Assembly (NCBI RefSeq): GCF_016888135.1
Contig: NZ_JACSWB010000217.1
Coordinates: forward strand, 62,001 to 126,000
Reading direction: 5' to 3'
Origin: Leptolyngbya sp. CCY15150
GTDB taxonomy: Bacteria > Cyanobacteriota > Cyanobacteriia > RECH01
Length of the DNA: 64,000 nt
The notes beneath the pieces were generated by a model, which was given only the letters and a program-made list of their open reading frames with translations, did no database searches and was not told where the DNA came from. Both the position numbers and the translations under genes were made by a program. Below are positions 45,217 to 53,776 of this stretch, piece after piece. The first letter of the stretch is position 1. Every line of letters begins with the position of its first letter.

Positions 45217-45648
45217 CTAGGATGAAGGGTCAACAGGAGGATGCCATCCTGCAGAGATCCAGGCTTGCCGCACAGCCACAGCATAAGGGTTATTGAGTCG
45301 CAACGCGATGACAGTAGCTCGTCCAATTGCCGTTAACCCAGCCACGTAAATTCCCTGATTTGTCCAGATAAAATGATCACGCCAACGGTCATGGCGAGGA
45401 TTGAACAGCCTTACTGTATCGCTGGTCACCGGATCTTGAGCCTGGGTTTGGACGCCTTTGTAGGAATTGCATAGACGGCAAGCCAGCCAAAGATTGTCTT
45501 CCTGGTCTGATCCACCGGCTACCTTGGGAAGAATATGCTCGATTTCCAAAACGCCCAAAACATATTTTTGCAGACTTTGGCAGTAGCCGCACCGATCGCC
45601 TGCCTGCTGCCTTACCCGCTGGCGCATCGATTCAGGAATGGGATTCAC
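45217..45648 (-). CDS. HNH endonuclease
   Basis: A 143-residue nuclease with the beta-beta-alpha-metal HNH core: CGYCQ near residue 20, LEIEHILPKVAGGSDQEDNLWLACRLCNSYKG at 35-65 with the His, Asn and second Cys pair (CRLC). The C-terminal part (PRHDRWRDHFIW..GIYVAGLTAIGRATVIALRLN) is the usual tail of this cyanobacterial group. It starts at GTG 45648, overlapping the stop of the upstream gene by four bases (GTGA), so the two are coupled. Many such pairs occur in cyanobacterial genomes; whether they are mobile or a toxin-antitoxin-like unit is unknown. Confidence 0.88.
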   Translation of the reverse strand: MNPIPESMRQRVRQQAGDRCGYCQSLQKYVLGVLEIEHILPKVAGGSDQEDNLWLACRLCNSYKGVQTQAQDPVTSDTVRLFNPRHDRWRDHFIWTNQGIYVAGLTAIGRATVIALRLNNPYAVAVRQAWISAGWHPPVDPSS

Positions 45649-46034
45649 GAATCTAACGGTTCCCTTAGCCCTCGTTTAACCGCCTCACTCAGAGCCGTTG
45701 CTTTTCTCAGCAATCCTTCCTGATAGACCTGCATCAGAGCCGTTAATTCGTTACGCTTCTGGGAATCCAAGAGTCCGGCTTGCTGTTGATCAAGCAGTTC
45801 GCTCAATCGTGCATCCTGGGACGGCTCAAGTTGCAGATTAGCGAAAGCGATAACCTGTTCATCCGTAAGCTCTGCCATGGGTTCCAGCGCTGCACCCGTA
45901 TCACTCACCAAGGGAATGGCGCTGTCAATCGTGTTGGCTAAGACCGTAAGAACGTCTTGATTGGCAAGCCTTGCAAAGCGCTCAGCCCGACGATACGCCT
46001 CATCTGACAAGGTAATAGTAACTTGGGTAGACAT
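45645..46034 (-). CDS. Ribbon-helix-helix-like partner of the HNH nuclease
   Basis: A 129-residue protein. Residues 1-30 (MSTQVTITLSDEAYRRAERF) read like a ribbon-helix-helix DNA-binding start: one short strand, then helices. The rest is helical with many Leu, Gln and Glu (ANLQLEPSQDARLSELLDQQQAGLLDSQKRNELTALMQVYQ), a likely coiled bundle. It overlaps the HNH start by four bases. The pairing suggests a DNA-binding or inhibitory partner for the nuclease, which is inference. Confidence 0.7.
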   Translation of the reverse strand: MSTQVTITLSDEAYRRAERFARLANQDVLTVLANTIDSAIPLVSDTGAALEPMAELTDEQVIAFANLQLEPSQDARLSELLDQQQAGLLDSQKRNELTALMQVYQEGLLRKATALSEAVKRGLREPLDS

Positions 46035-46349
46035 GTTGCCACCTCAAAACTGGCTGGTCACCATACGCAATGGGGAAGCTATCAACGCTTTCCCAACTCA
46101 AGCGATACATTCTAATTGCCCTCGCGACGGGAGCCAGATATCCGTACCGTTTAGAAACAGTACACCTATCATATTGCCCCTCAAGACGACTATGCAACCT
46201 TAGCAGACTCCATCCCTAGGGTCTTCATGGATACATGGCCTGCCTATATTGGAGCCATGCCCTTGAGTTCTTCTCAAGTCGCTATTTGTAAACTTCTGTA
46301 AAGCGCTCTATCATAATGAGCAAGGAGCGATCGCTCCCTGCTTAACGAC
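46035..46349 (+). promoter_or_regulatory. Upstream region of cry-DASH, with HLR1-like site
   Basis: The gene-free spacer between two divergent genes. On the minus strand, 46285-46302 reads TTTACAGAAGTTTACAAA, which matches the HLR1 box of the light-response regulator RpaB at 17 of 18 positions. Possible -10 boxes (TATCAT 46309-46314, CATAAT 46312-46317) follow, so the site would cover the -35 region. GGAGCGATCGCTCC (46324-46337) is a 14-base HIP1-centred palindrome just before the gene. Confidence 0.5.
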
Positions 46350-47837
46350 TTGGAAACACGTGCCGTGACTGCTCCCATTCTCATCTGGTATCGCAACGAT
46401 CTGCGCCTGCATGATCATGAACCGCTGCACCGTGCCCTGAAGGAGCGATCGCCCCTTGTGCCGGTGTACTGCTTTGATCCTCGCCAGTTTGGCCAAACCG
46501 CCTTTGGCTTTCCTAAAACAGGGGCGTTTCGGGCACAGTTTTTGCTGGAGAGCGTGGCGGAGTTGCGGCGGCAGTGGCAGGCCCTTGGCAGTGACCTGAT
46601 TGTACGCTGTGGGAAACCGGAGGAGGTGCTTCCAGAGCTGGCCCAGCAGGTGGGGGCGATCGCTCTTTATTATCACCAAGAAGCTACATCGGAAGAATTA
46701 CAGGTTGAGCAGCAGGTATCCACAGGGCTGACGTCTCTGGGAATTGAGTGCAAATCGTTCTGGGGCGCGACGCTTTATCATCCTGATGACCTACCCTTTG
46801 AGCTGACTCAGACGCCGGAGATTTTTACTCAGTTTCGTAAACAGGTAGAAAAATCCTCTTGCATTAATCCACCTTATCCAGCGCCGACTCACCTGCCAGA
46901 TCTGCCGGGAAATTTGGAGACAGGCGTTTTGCCCACGCTTCAAGATTGGGGGCTAGATGCCCCGGCCATGGATGAGCGGCAGGTGTGGAACGTTCATGGA
47001 GGCGAGACGGCCGGGCGCGATCGCCTTCAGCACTATATCTGGACGCAGGACTGTTTGCGGCGCTATAAGCAAACGCGGAACGGGATGCTGGGGGCAGATT
47101 ATTCCTCCAAGTTTTCGCCTTGGCTCGCGTTAGGCTGCTTATCTCCCCGCTGGATTGCGGCGGAAGTGCAGCGCTATGAAGTGGAGCGAGTAAGCAATGA
47201 CTCGACCTATTGGCTTATGTTTGAACTGCTGTGGCGGGATTACTTTCGGTTTATCTGTGTTAAACATGGCGATCGCGTTTTTTATCCATCAGGACTGCGG
47301 CAGTTACCCATAAATTGGAAACAGGATTGGCCACGGTTTGACCTCTGGTGCCAGGGTAAAACCGGCTTTCCCTTGGTGGATGCCAATATGCGCGAGCTGG
47401 CGGCGACCGGGTTTATGTCCAATCGCGGTCGGCAAAATGTAGCTAGCTTTCTCACCAAAAATCTCGGCATCGACTGGCGTATGGGGGCAGAGTGGTTTGA
47501 ATCGCTGTTGATTGACTATGATGTCTGCAGTAACTGGGGCAACTGGAACTACACGGCGGGCGTGGGCAATGATGCTCGCGGCTTTCGTTATTTCAATATT
47601 GCTAAACAATCCAAGGATTATGATGCCGACGGACAGTATGCCAAGCATTGGTTGCCAGAACTAGCCCAAGTGCCCGCCAGTAAGGTGCATGCACCCTGGA
47701 AACTCAGCGCGGAGGAACAGCGGCGATCGCACCTGCAGATGGGGGTAGACTATCCGCGTCCCATCGTAGATTTGTTCAAATCAGTCCAGGCGAACGAGGC
47801 GATCTACAACGCAGCTTTGGCCCGAGCTGGGCTCTAG
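46350..47837 (+). CDS. Cryptochrome DASH (photolyase family)
   Basis: A 495-residue flavoprotein. The N-terminal photolyase domain opens ILIWYRNDLRLHDHEPLHRAL; the C-terminal FAD domain has GGETAGRDRLQHYIW, YKQTRNGMLGADYSSKFSPWLALGCLS, FELLWRDYFRF and the CSNWGNWNYTAGVGNDARGFRYFNI section typical of the DASH group. Cry-DASH repairs UV lesions in single-stranded DNA and can act in light signalling. There is no ATG; TTG 46350 gives a length closest to the Synechocystis protein and GTG 46365 is the alternative. It is a lone gene with a candidate light-responsive promoter. Confidence 0.94.
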   Translation: METRAVTAPILIWYRNDLRLHDHEPLHRALKERSPLVPVYCFDPRQFGQTAFGFPKTGAFRAQFLLESVAELRRQWQALGSDLIVRCGKPEEVLPELAQQVGAIALYYHQEATSEELQVEQQVSTGLTSLGIECKSFWGATLYHPDDLPFELTQTPEIFTQFRKQVEKSSCINPPYPAPTHLPDLPGNLETGVLPTLQDWGLDAPAMDERQVWNVHGGETAGRDRLQHYIWTQDCLRRYKQTRNGMLGADYSSKFSPWLALGCLSPRWIAAEVQRYEVERVSNDSTYWLMFELLWRDYFRFICVKHGDRVFYPSGLRQLPINWKQDWPRFDLWCQGKTGFPLVDANMRELAATGFMSNRGRQNVASFLTKNLGIDWRMGAEWFESLLIDYDVCSNWGNWNYTAGVGNDARGFRYFNIAKQSKDYDADGQYAKHWLPELAQVPASKVHAPWKLSAEEQRRSHLQMGVDYPRPIVDLFKSVQANEAIYNAALARAGL

Positions 47838-47933
47838 GATGAGATGCGCCGTCCATCGTTGGGGAATGTTACCCAATCTGGATGTTCAGCATCATGGCCT
47901 GCAACTTGGGCATTAAACTAGTAGCGATGACCG

Positions 47934-49574
47934 ATGCGATCGCGGAGTCAGAATGATTTGAGTACTCTAACATCATGGCGCATGAGTCCCGGTTGGCTGA
48001 AGCTAGCCCTGGCGACTCTCCTTCTGCTAGGGATCCTGTTTCGATTTGTCAGTCTCGATGGCAAAATCTACTGGCACGACGAGGCCTACACGTCTCTACG
48101 GGCAGCGGGCTATCTCGGCATTGAAGTTGATGAAGCGCTGTTTCAAAATCAGATCGTTGCGGCTCCTAGCCTGCAGCAGTTTCAAACCATTAAACCCGGT
48201 AGTACGGTCGCCGATACGGTGCGATCGCTGGCCGTGGATGTCCCTCAACACCCGCCGCTCTATTTTGTGATGGCGCGATTTTGGATGCAGTGGTTTGGTG
48301 GATCGGTTGCTGCCAGCCGCGCCCTTGCCGCTGTGATCAGCCTCTTTTCGTTGCCGGCCATGTATGTTCTGGGGGCAGAGCTGTTTCAATCACGATTGGC
48401 AGGAGCGATCGCCGCCGTCCTGCTGGCCCTGTCACCCTTTGATATTTTATTTGCCGAAACTAGCCGTCAGTATAGCTTACAAACGTTTTTGATTATTCTC
48501 AGCAGTTGGCTGCTGCTGCGGGCAGCCCGCCAGCGCTATCGATGGCTATGGGGACTGTATGCCCTCACCGTTGCCGCCGGGCTTTACACCCAACCCTTAA
48601 TTGTCCTCACCTGGATAGCCCATGGGCTCTATGTTGTGGGGCGCTGTGCCGCCGAACCAGCCAGGGGCACCTTTGCCCGACTGAAGCATGGCAGTCGCTG
48701 GCAACCTCTCTGGGGCTATGGGGCAGCAATGGCGATCGCTTTTCTGCTCTTTGCGCCGTGGCTCTGGGTATTTATGACCAATGTGGGGCAGGTAGTTGCC
48801 ACTTCAAGCTGGACAAGCAGCCCCATGGGGCTAGACCGTCTGGCAAAGTTCTGGCTGCTCAGCTTTACCAGTTTGTTTATTGACCTAGACTTTGGGTTTG
48901 AAAACCCCATGACCTTTCTGCTGCGGCTGCCGTTCCTAGTGCTGATTCTGGGAGGATTCTACAGGGTCTGTCGCCGCACAGCTTTACCAGTGTGGCTGTT
49001 TCTGCTCACCATGGGCGTTGTTCCATTTATCTTAATCGCTCTGCCCGATCTGATTCTGGGCGGTCAGCGATCGGCGATCACCCGCTACCTCAATCCTTGC
49101 TTTCCAGCCATACAGCTCGTGGTTGCCTACTGGCTCACCCAAGATTTTGTGCTCAGTAAAACCCAAGGGCGACGCTGGGTCTTGCCCGTTCTACTCACGG
49201 CCAGTATTGTATCCAACACCATGAGCAGCATGGCAACCAGTTGGTGGAGCAAGGATTTAAGTTACCCGAATGACAAAATTGTTAGCCATCTGAACCAAGC
49301 TCAACCGACCGTCTTGATCAGCGATGTGGGGGATACCTTCACCAATCGAGGCGATCTCCTAGGGCTGAGCCATGATCTGGAGAATGAGGTTTTCCTGCTG
49401 TTGCTCACCCAACCGCCAGATCTATCGGCGCTCGATCTGGCCAGCGAGGAGCGATCGCTCTTTGTGTTTCGGCCATCGGCGGCATTGACAACCGTTCTGG
49501 AAAGCCAAGGCACCCTCAGCCCCATGGCAGACTCAGGCGGCAACCTATGGGCATTTGAGCCTCAGGATCCCTAG
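47934..49574 (+). CDS. GT39-like membrane glycosyltransferase
   Basis: A 546-residue polytopic protein with about eleven membrane helices. The first loop after helix 1 carries the DHDE-style acidic motif DGKIYWHDEAYTSLRA expected for GT-C glycosyltransferases of the PMT/ArnT group (family 39), which use lipid-phosphate sugars. The cytoplasmic and periplasmic loops are short until a C-terminal soluble part (from about residue 440) with LSYPNDKIVSHLNQAQ. Target and sugar are unknown. It is a lone gene between cry-DASH and an oxidoreductase gene. Confidence 0.87.
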   Translation: MRSRSQNDLSTLTSWRMSPGWLKLALATLLLLGILFRFVSLDGKIYWHDEAYTSLRAAGYLGIEVDEALFQNQIVAAPSLQQFQTIKPGSTVADTVRSLAVDVPQHPPLYFVMARFWMQWFGGSVAASRALAAVISLFSLPAMYVLGAELFQSRLAGAIAAVLLALSPFDILFAETSRQYSLQTFLIILSSWLLLRAARQRYRWLWGLYALTVAAGLYTQPLIVLTWIAHGLYVVGRCAAEPARGTFARLKHGSRWQPLWGYGAAMAIAFLLFAPWLWVFMTNVGQVVATSSWTSSPMGLDRLAKFWLLSFTSLFIDLDFGFENPMTFLLRLPFLVLILGGFYRVCRRTALPVWLFLLTMGVVPFILIALPDLILGGQRSAITRYLNPCFPAIQLVVAYWLTQDFVLSKTQGRRWVLPVLLTASIVSNTMSSMATSWWSKDLSYPNDKIVSHLNQAQPTVLISDVGDTFTNRGDLLGLSHDLENEVFLLLLTQPPDLSALDLASEERSLFVFRPSAALTTVLESQGTLSPMADSGGNLWAFEPQDP

Positions 49575-49661
49575 GCGATCGCTCCGATCGGAGGATGAAA
49601 CCCTTGGATCCATCAGGCATCATAGGGTTAGATGTCTTCCCCATTTTGACTGACGACCTGT

Positions 49662-51695
49662 ATGACAAAACGTTTCCCACTGGCTTTGGCTGGGCGTTGG
49701 CTGCCCCTTCCCCTAGCTGGCGTCATGGCCGCCCTGCTGCCCCAAGGGGCAATCGCCACCCGCCCACCCGATGCCACCATCGCCTGCGAGATCCTAGTGG
49801 TTGGGGGTGGATTGGCCGGTGTGGCGACGGCCTATGAAGGACTGCTGGCAGGACGCACCGTTTGCCTGACCGAACTCACCGACTGGATGGGCGGGCAGAT
49901 TTCGTCCCAAGGCACCTCTGCCCTCGATGAACGCACCACCCAACGCCTTGAGCAATTCTATTCCCGAGGCTATCTGGAATTACGCGATCGCATCCGACGT
50001 CACTATGGACGCATTAACCCTGGAGACTGCTGGGTCAGCGAGTCTTGTTTCTATCCCTTCGATGGCCATGATCTGCTGGTGGACATGCTGGAGGATGCCG
50101 AACAAGAGGGACGGGGCACCCTGCACTGGTTTCCCAATACCGTCATCAAAGATCTAGACATTCGCGATCGCCAAATCCGCAGCGCGATCGCCATTCAGCA
50201 CCAGCCTGCCCCCGACGCCCCACCGCTCAATACCTTTCACCTATCCAACATCCTAGAGGATGCCTATACCTACGCCGACTCCGAGCGCTTCACGAAAACT
50301 ATTCTGCAGTTCGAACCCCTGATTCCCGAGGGAGAGAGCGATCGCGTCGCCGATTGGTATGTGGTGGAAGCGACCGAAACCGGAGAGCTGATTGCCCTGG
50401 CAGATCTGCCCCACCAGCTAGGTATTGATGCCCTCTCCTACGAAGAACCCTCCTCCTCTAGCCCCACCGACGATCCCTACTGCACCCAAGGGTTTACCTA
50501 CACCTTTGCCATGCAGTCCACCGAAGAGCCCCAGGTTCAGGAACCGCCAGATTTCTACCCCCAGTACGAACCCTACTATAGCTACGAGCTAACCCGCCTA
50601 GCCGATTTCGATCTGGTCTTTACCTACCGCCGCATTTTGGCCCAAGATCCCCAGCCCCAAGGCACCGACCGCAGTATTTATGACTACGAGGTGGCTGTCG
50701 GTGATATTTCCATGCAGAACTGGACCTGGGGCAATGACTACCGTCCCGGCACGGCGGAAGACAATCTGATCTATACCCAAGATCAATTGCGATCGCTTGG
50801 GCAACTCGAACCGGGCGGCTGGCTAGGAGGCCTACGGGTGGAAACCCTGCGTCGCGGCGAAGAAATCTCCCTGGGATACTTCCACTGGTTGGTGGATGGC
50901 GTCACGGATTCCCAACTGGGTGACGGTGTGAAGGAACGCCATCCCAACCACACCTTCCTGAGCGGTCTAGATTCTCCCATGGGCACCGTCCACGGTCTCT
51001 CCAAATATCCCTACATGCGCGAAGGCCGTCGCATTATCGGGCGACCCGATGGCCGCTATCCTGACGGCTTTGTGATTTCTGAAATCGATATTTCCCGCAT
51101 TGACTACGCCGCCGATCCCTTCTACGCCGAGAACTTACCCGACGCCATGTATCGGCGGCTCTTAACGGCGTTAGCAGGACGCAACACCCTTGCGGTGCTC
51201 ACGGGCGACTTGAGTCTCGAAAACTTGAGTCGGCGATCGCGATCGCGGATCTTCCCCGACTCCGTGGGCATTGGTCACTACGCCATCGACTTTCACCCCT
51301 GCATGGCCTTGCATCCCCCAGAAGCACCCGGCAATATAGAGCGCCCTGGAGAACGACAGGGGGCTGGACAGGCCTATCCTTTCCAAATTCCGCTGCGAGC
51401 CCTCATTCCCCAAAACCTGGATAACCTCCTCGTGGCCGGAAAGAGTATCGCCACGAGCCATATCGCCGCCGCCGCCTACCGAGTCCATTCCTTTGAATGG
51501 TCATCTGGGGTCGCCGTGGGCAATACCATTGACGTTGTGCTAGATCGCAATCTATTGCCCTATGATCTTGTGGACAACCTTCTTGCCGGTGAACCAGACT
51601 TGGAACGGCTGCAGCAACGTCTGCGGGAACAAGGCAATCCCATCGCCTTCCCAGATACATCCATCTTTAACGAAGATTGGGATGGCTGGCGTTAA
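49662..51695 (+). CDS. Exported FAD-dependent oxidoreductase
   Basis: A 677-residue protein. A leader (MTKRFPLALAGRWLPLPLAG then MAALLPQGAIA) suggests export, with a possible cut near AIA. The dinucleotide motif EILVVGGGLAGVATAYEGLLAGRTV starts near residue 43. TDWMGGQISSQGTSALDE and the C-terminal LDNLLVAGKSIATSHIAAAAYR..EWSSGVAVGN are typical of the FAD-dependent oxidoreductase family that includes xanthan-lyase-associated and related proteins. A long insertion (about residues 230-340) is rich in Tyr, Pro and acidic residues. The substrate is unknown. Confidence 0.88.
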   Translation: MTKRFPLALAGRWLPLPLAGVMAALLPQGAIATRPPDATIACEILVVGGGLAGVATAYEGLLAGRTVCLTELTDWMGGQISSQGTSALDERTTQRLEQFYSRGYLELRDRIRRHYGRINPGDCWVSESCFYPFDGHDLLVDMLEDAEQEGRGTLHWFPNTVIKDLDIRDRQIRSAIAIQHQPAPDAPPLNTFHLSNILEDAYTYADSERFTKTILQFEPLIPEGESDRVADWYVVEATETGELIALADLPHQLGIDALSYEEPSSSSPTDDPYCTQGFTYTFAMQSTEEPQVQEPPDFYPQYEPYYSYELTRLADFDLVFTYRRILAQDPQPQGTDRSIYDYEVAVGDISMQNWTWGNDYRPGTAEDNLIYTQDQLRSLGQLEPGGWLGGLRVETLRRGEEISLGYFHWLVDGVTDSQLGDGVKERHPNHTFLSGLDSPMGTVHGLSKYPYMREGRRIIGRPDGRYPDGFVISEIDISRIDYAADPFYAENLPDAMYRRLLTALAGRNTLAVLTGDLSLENLSRRSRSRIFPDSVGIGHYAIDFHPCMALHPPEAPGNIERPGERQGAGQAYPFQIPLRALIPQNLDNLLVAGKSIATSHIAAAAYRVHSFEWSSGVAVGNTIDVVLDRNLLPYDLVDNLLAGEPDLERLQQRLREQGNPIAFPDTSIFNEDWDGWR

Positions 51696-51836
51696 TTCTG
51701 CAGCATTGGAGGGCACCCAAACCTTGAAAAAAGTTGCAAAACTTAACCTAAAGACTTGGCAAAATTGCCCAATTCCACCGAGAATGTTAGACAAAGATGA
51801 GAATGATTCATAAATCTTTAGAGGAGGATCACGCAG

Positions 51837-51956
51837 ATGGACTGGAGAATTGTAGTTGTATTGTCGCCGGTCATTTTGGCTGGAAGCTGGGCCTTGTATA
51901 ACATTGGTAAAGCTGCCCTTAAGCAAGTCCAAACCTTTTGGAACCGCGAAGCGTAG
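51837..51956 (+). CDS. psbY: Photosystem II protein PsbY
   Basis: PsbY is a small one-helix subunit at the edge of photosystem II near cytochrome b559. The frame encodes 39 residues, opening MDWRIVVVLSPVILAGSWAL and ending KQVQTFWNREA. The MDWR start, the membrane helix and the basic KQVQ tail match the family. GAGGAGGA at 51821-51828 is a strong ribosome site nine bases before the ATG. At 120 bases it is easily missed by gene-length cutoffs. It is preceded by an FAD oxidoreductase gene and followed by a hairpin and folC. Confidence 0.92.
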   Translation: MDWRIVVVLSPVILAGSWALYNIGKAALKQVQTFWNREA

Positions 51957-52040
51957 GCGATTCATGACGTGCGCGATCAGCAGCGATCGCCTTGAGACCG
52001 GTTTGCCCTCGATTCCATGCTGATGATGTACCCATAGTTG

Positions 52041-52076
52041 AGGGGAGCACACACAAAAAGATCAGTGTGTTCCCCT
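52041..52076 (+). terminator. Hairpin after psbY
   Basis: AGGGGAGCACAC (52041-52052) pairs with GTGTGTTCCCCT (52065-52076) through 12 pairs including one G-T, with a 12-base A-rich loop. It lies 84 bases after the psbY stop. A short TT follows; there is no long T-run. Confidence 0.5.
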
Positions 52077-52179
52077 TCATAGTTGATGTGGGTTTCTTAG
52101 GGATGGGCAACTCAATGGACATCGTGATCGCTTGTGGCTTTTGTGCTGTAAACCTCGCCCTTTACGTCTACCGTTGAAT

Positions 52180-53607
52180 ATGCATCAGGCGATCGCCCTC
52201 GATCCGGCCTATCAGGCCGCAGAGTCTTTACTGCAGCAGTTTGAGCGCTTTGGCGTAGATCTGGGGCTAGATCGCATCCAGCACCTATTGACCAGGCTTG
52301 GATCGCCCCACCACCGGGTTCCGATCATCCATGTCGCCGGTAGTAACGGTAAGGGCTCGGTCTGTGCTTGCCTATCCGCCGTGCTCACAGCAGCCGGCTA
52401 CCGAGTCGGACGCTACACCTCGCCTCATCTAGTGCATTGGTGCGAGCGCATCTGTATTCAAGATCAGCCCATTGCCGCCGCCGACCTCTATGCTGCGCTC
52501 CAAGAGGTGCAGCGCGCCATAGATCCCGATCAGCCCTGTCCCACCCAGTTTGAAGTGTTTACAGCGGCGGCTTGGCTGTATTTTGCCCAACAGCAGGTTG
52601 ATCTGGCGGTGATGGAAGTGGGTTTGGGCGGTCGGCTAGATGCCACCAACGTCTGCGATCGCCCCCTCGTAAGCGTAATCACCTCTCTCAGCCTAGAACA
52701 TTGGCAGCGCCTAGGGCCCACCTTGTCCGATATTGCCCGTGAAAAAGCTGGCATTCTCAAACCCCACTGTCCGGCGGTGATTGGGCCCTTGCCTCCCACG
52801 GCAGAGGCAGTGGTGCGCGGTCGTCTTGAGTCGCTGTCATGTCCTACGGTTTGGGTTGAGCCGGCCCAAGACTGCGGAGAAGGGTGGGCGCTCTACACCA
52901 CACCAGCAGGGCTAGACCCAGTTCCCCCTGGGCAAACCTATCGCTATCCTTTGACCCTACCTGGCCAACATCAGTGCAGTAATTCTGCCGTGGCGATCGC
53001 GGCCCTGCAAGTTCTCCAGCGCCAGGGATGGCAGATCTCAACCCAGCATTTTGACCAAGGTCTGCGGCAGGTGAGCTGGCCGGCTCGCTTACAGTGGTTT
53101 TCCTGGTCGGGCTGCTCGGTCTTGGTGGATGGGGCCCATAATCCAGCCGGAGCCATCGCCCTGCGGCAGTATGTCGATCAATGTATAGCCAAAGGCGATC
53201 GCCTCCAGGCTCCCATCCACTGGGTTGTGGGACTGTTGGCAACCAAAGACCATGCAGACATTTTGCAGCCGCTACTGCGACCAGGCGATCGCCTCTGGCT
53301 AGTGGAGGTTCCAGGCCATGCTTCTGCTGATCCTCAACACCTGATGGAGGTCGCTCATACCGTTTGCCCAACCCTCGGCTCTTGCGAAAGCTATGCCGAT
53401 CCCATAGAAGGGTTGCTGGCAGCGATCGCCACCAGTCAACGCCAGCAATCTCAGTCTCCTAGCGTCATCCTATGCGGGTCGCTCTATCTCATCGGTTGGA
53501 TGTTTCAATCCACCGAATGGGCTACGCTATCAACCACGCTTGATCTGCGCCAACATCCAATCGTTCCTGTCCTCCATGAACCGTTAAAGCCCTCATCGGC
53601 TGGGTAA
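52180..53607 (+). CDS. folC: Dihydrofolate synthase / folylpolyglutamate synthase
   Basis: FolC adds glutamate to dihydropteroate and extends the polyglutamate tail of folates. The 475-residue protein starts at ATG 52180 (MHQAIALDPAYQAAE); the frame to 52132 adds unrelated residues. The P-loop is IIHVAGSNGKGSVCACL near residue 50, then RYTSPHLVHWCERI, FEVFTAAAWLYFAQQ, MEVGLGGRLDATNV and REKAGILKP as in Mur-ligase-type enzymes. The C-terminal domain has LVDGAHNPAGAIALRQY. A HIP1-centred palindrome follows the stop. Confidence 0.95.
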   Translation: MHQAIALDPAYQAAESLLQQFERFGVDLGLDRIQHLLTRLGSPHHRVPIIHVAGSNGKGSVCACLSAVLTAAGYRVGRYTSPHLVHWCERICIQDQPIAAADLYAALQEVQRAIDPDQPCPTQFEVFTAAAWLYFAQQQVDLAVMEVGLGGRLDATNVCDRPLVSVITSLSLEHWQRLGPTLSDIAREKAGILKPHCPAVIGPLPPTAEAVVRGRLESLSCPTVWVEPAQDCGEGWALYTTPAGLDPVPPGQTYRYPLTLPGQHQCSNSAVAIAALQVLQRQGWQISTQHFDQGLRQVSWPARLQWFSWSGCSVLVDGAHNPAGAIALRQYVDQCIAKGDRLQAPIHWVVGLLATKDHADILQPLLRPGDRLWLVEVPGHASADPQHLMEVAHTVCPTLGSCESYADPIEGLLAAIATSQRQQSQSPSVILCGSLYLIGWMFQSTEWATLSTTLDLRQHPIVPVLHEPLKPSSAG

Positions 53608-53631
53608 ACTAAGGACTCACGGTATACTCAC

Positions 53632-53649
53632 GGACAGCGATCGCTGTCC
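53632..53649 (+). terminator. HIP1-centred 18-base palindrome after folC
   Basis: GGACAGCGATCGCTGTCC is a perfect palindrome, 24 bases after the folC stop, able to form a 7-bp stem or better. There is no T-run. It may end the folC transcript. Confidence 0.4.
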
Positions 53650-53776
53650 TGCGTTCGTCAATACGCTGTATCTCCGCCACCATCTTCGGCAGACCCAAAA
53701 CATTCCCTTTTTAAATAAGCAGTATTACAGCAAGGTTCACAATCCCACGGTAGCTATGGATTAGGTCATCACTCCA

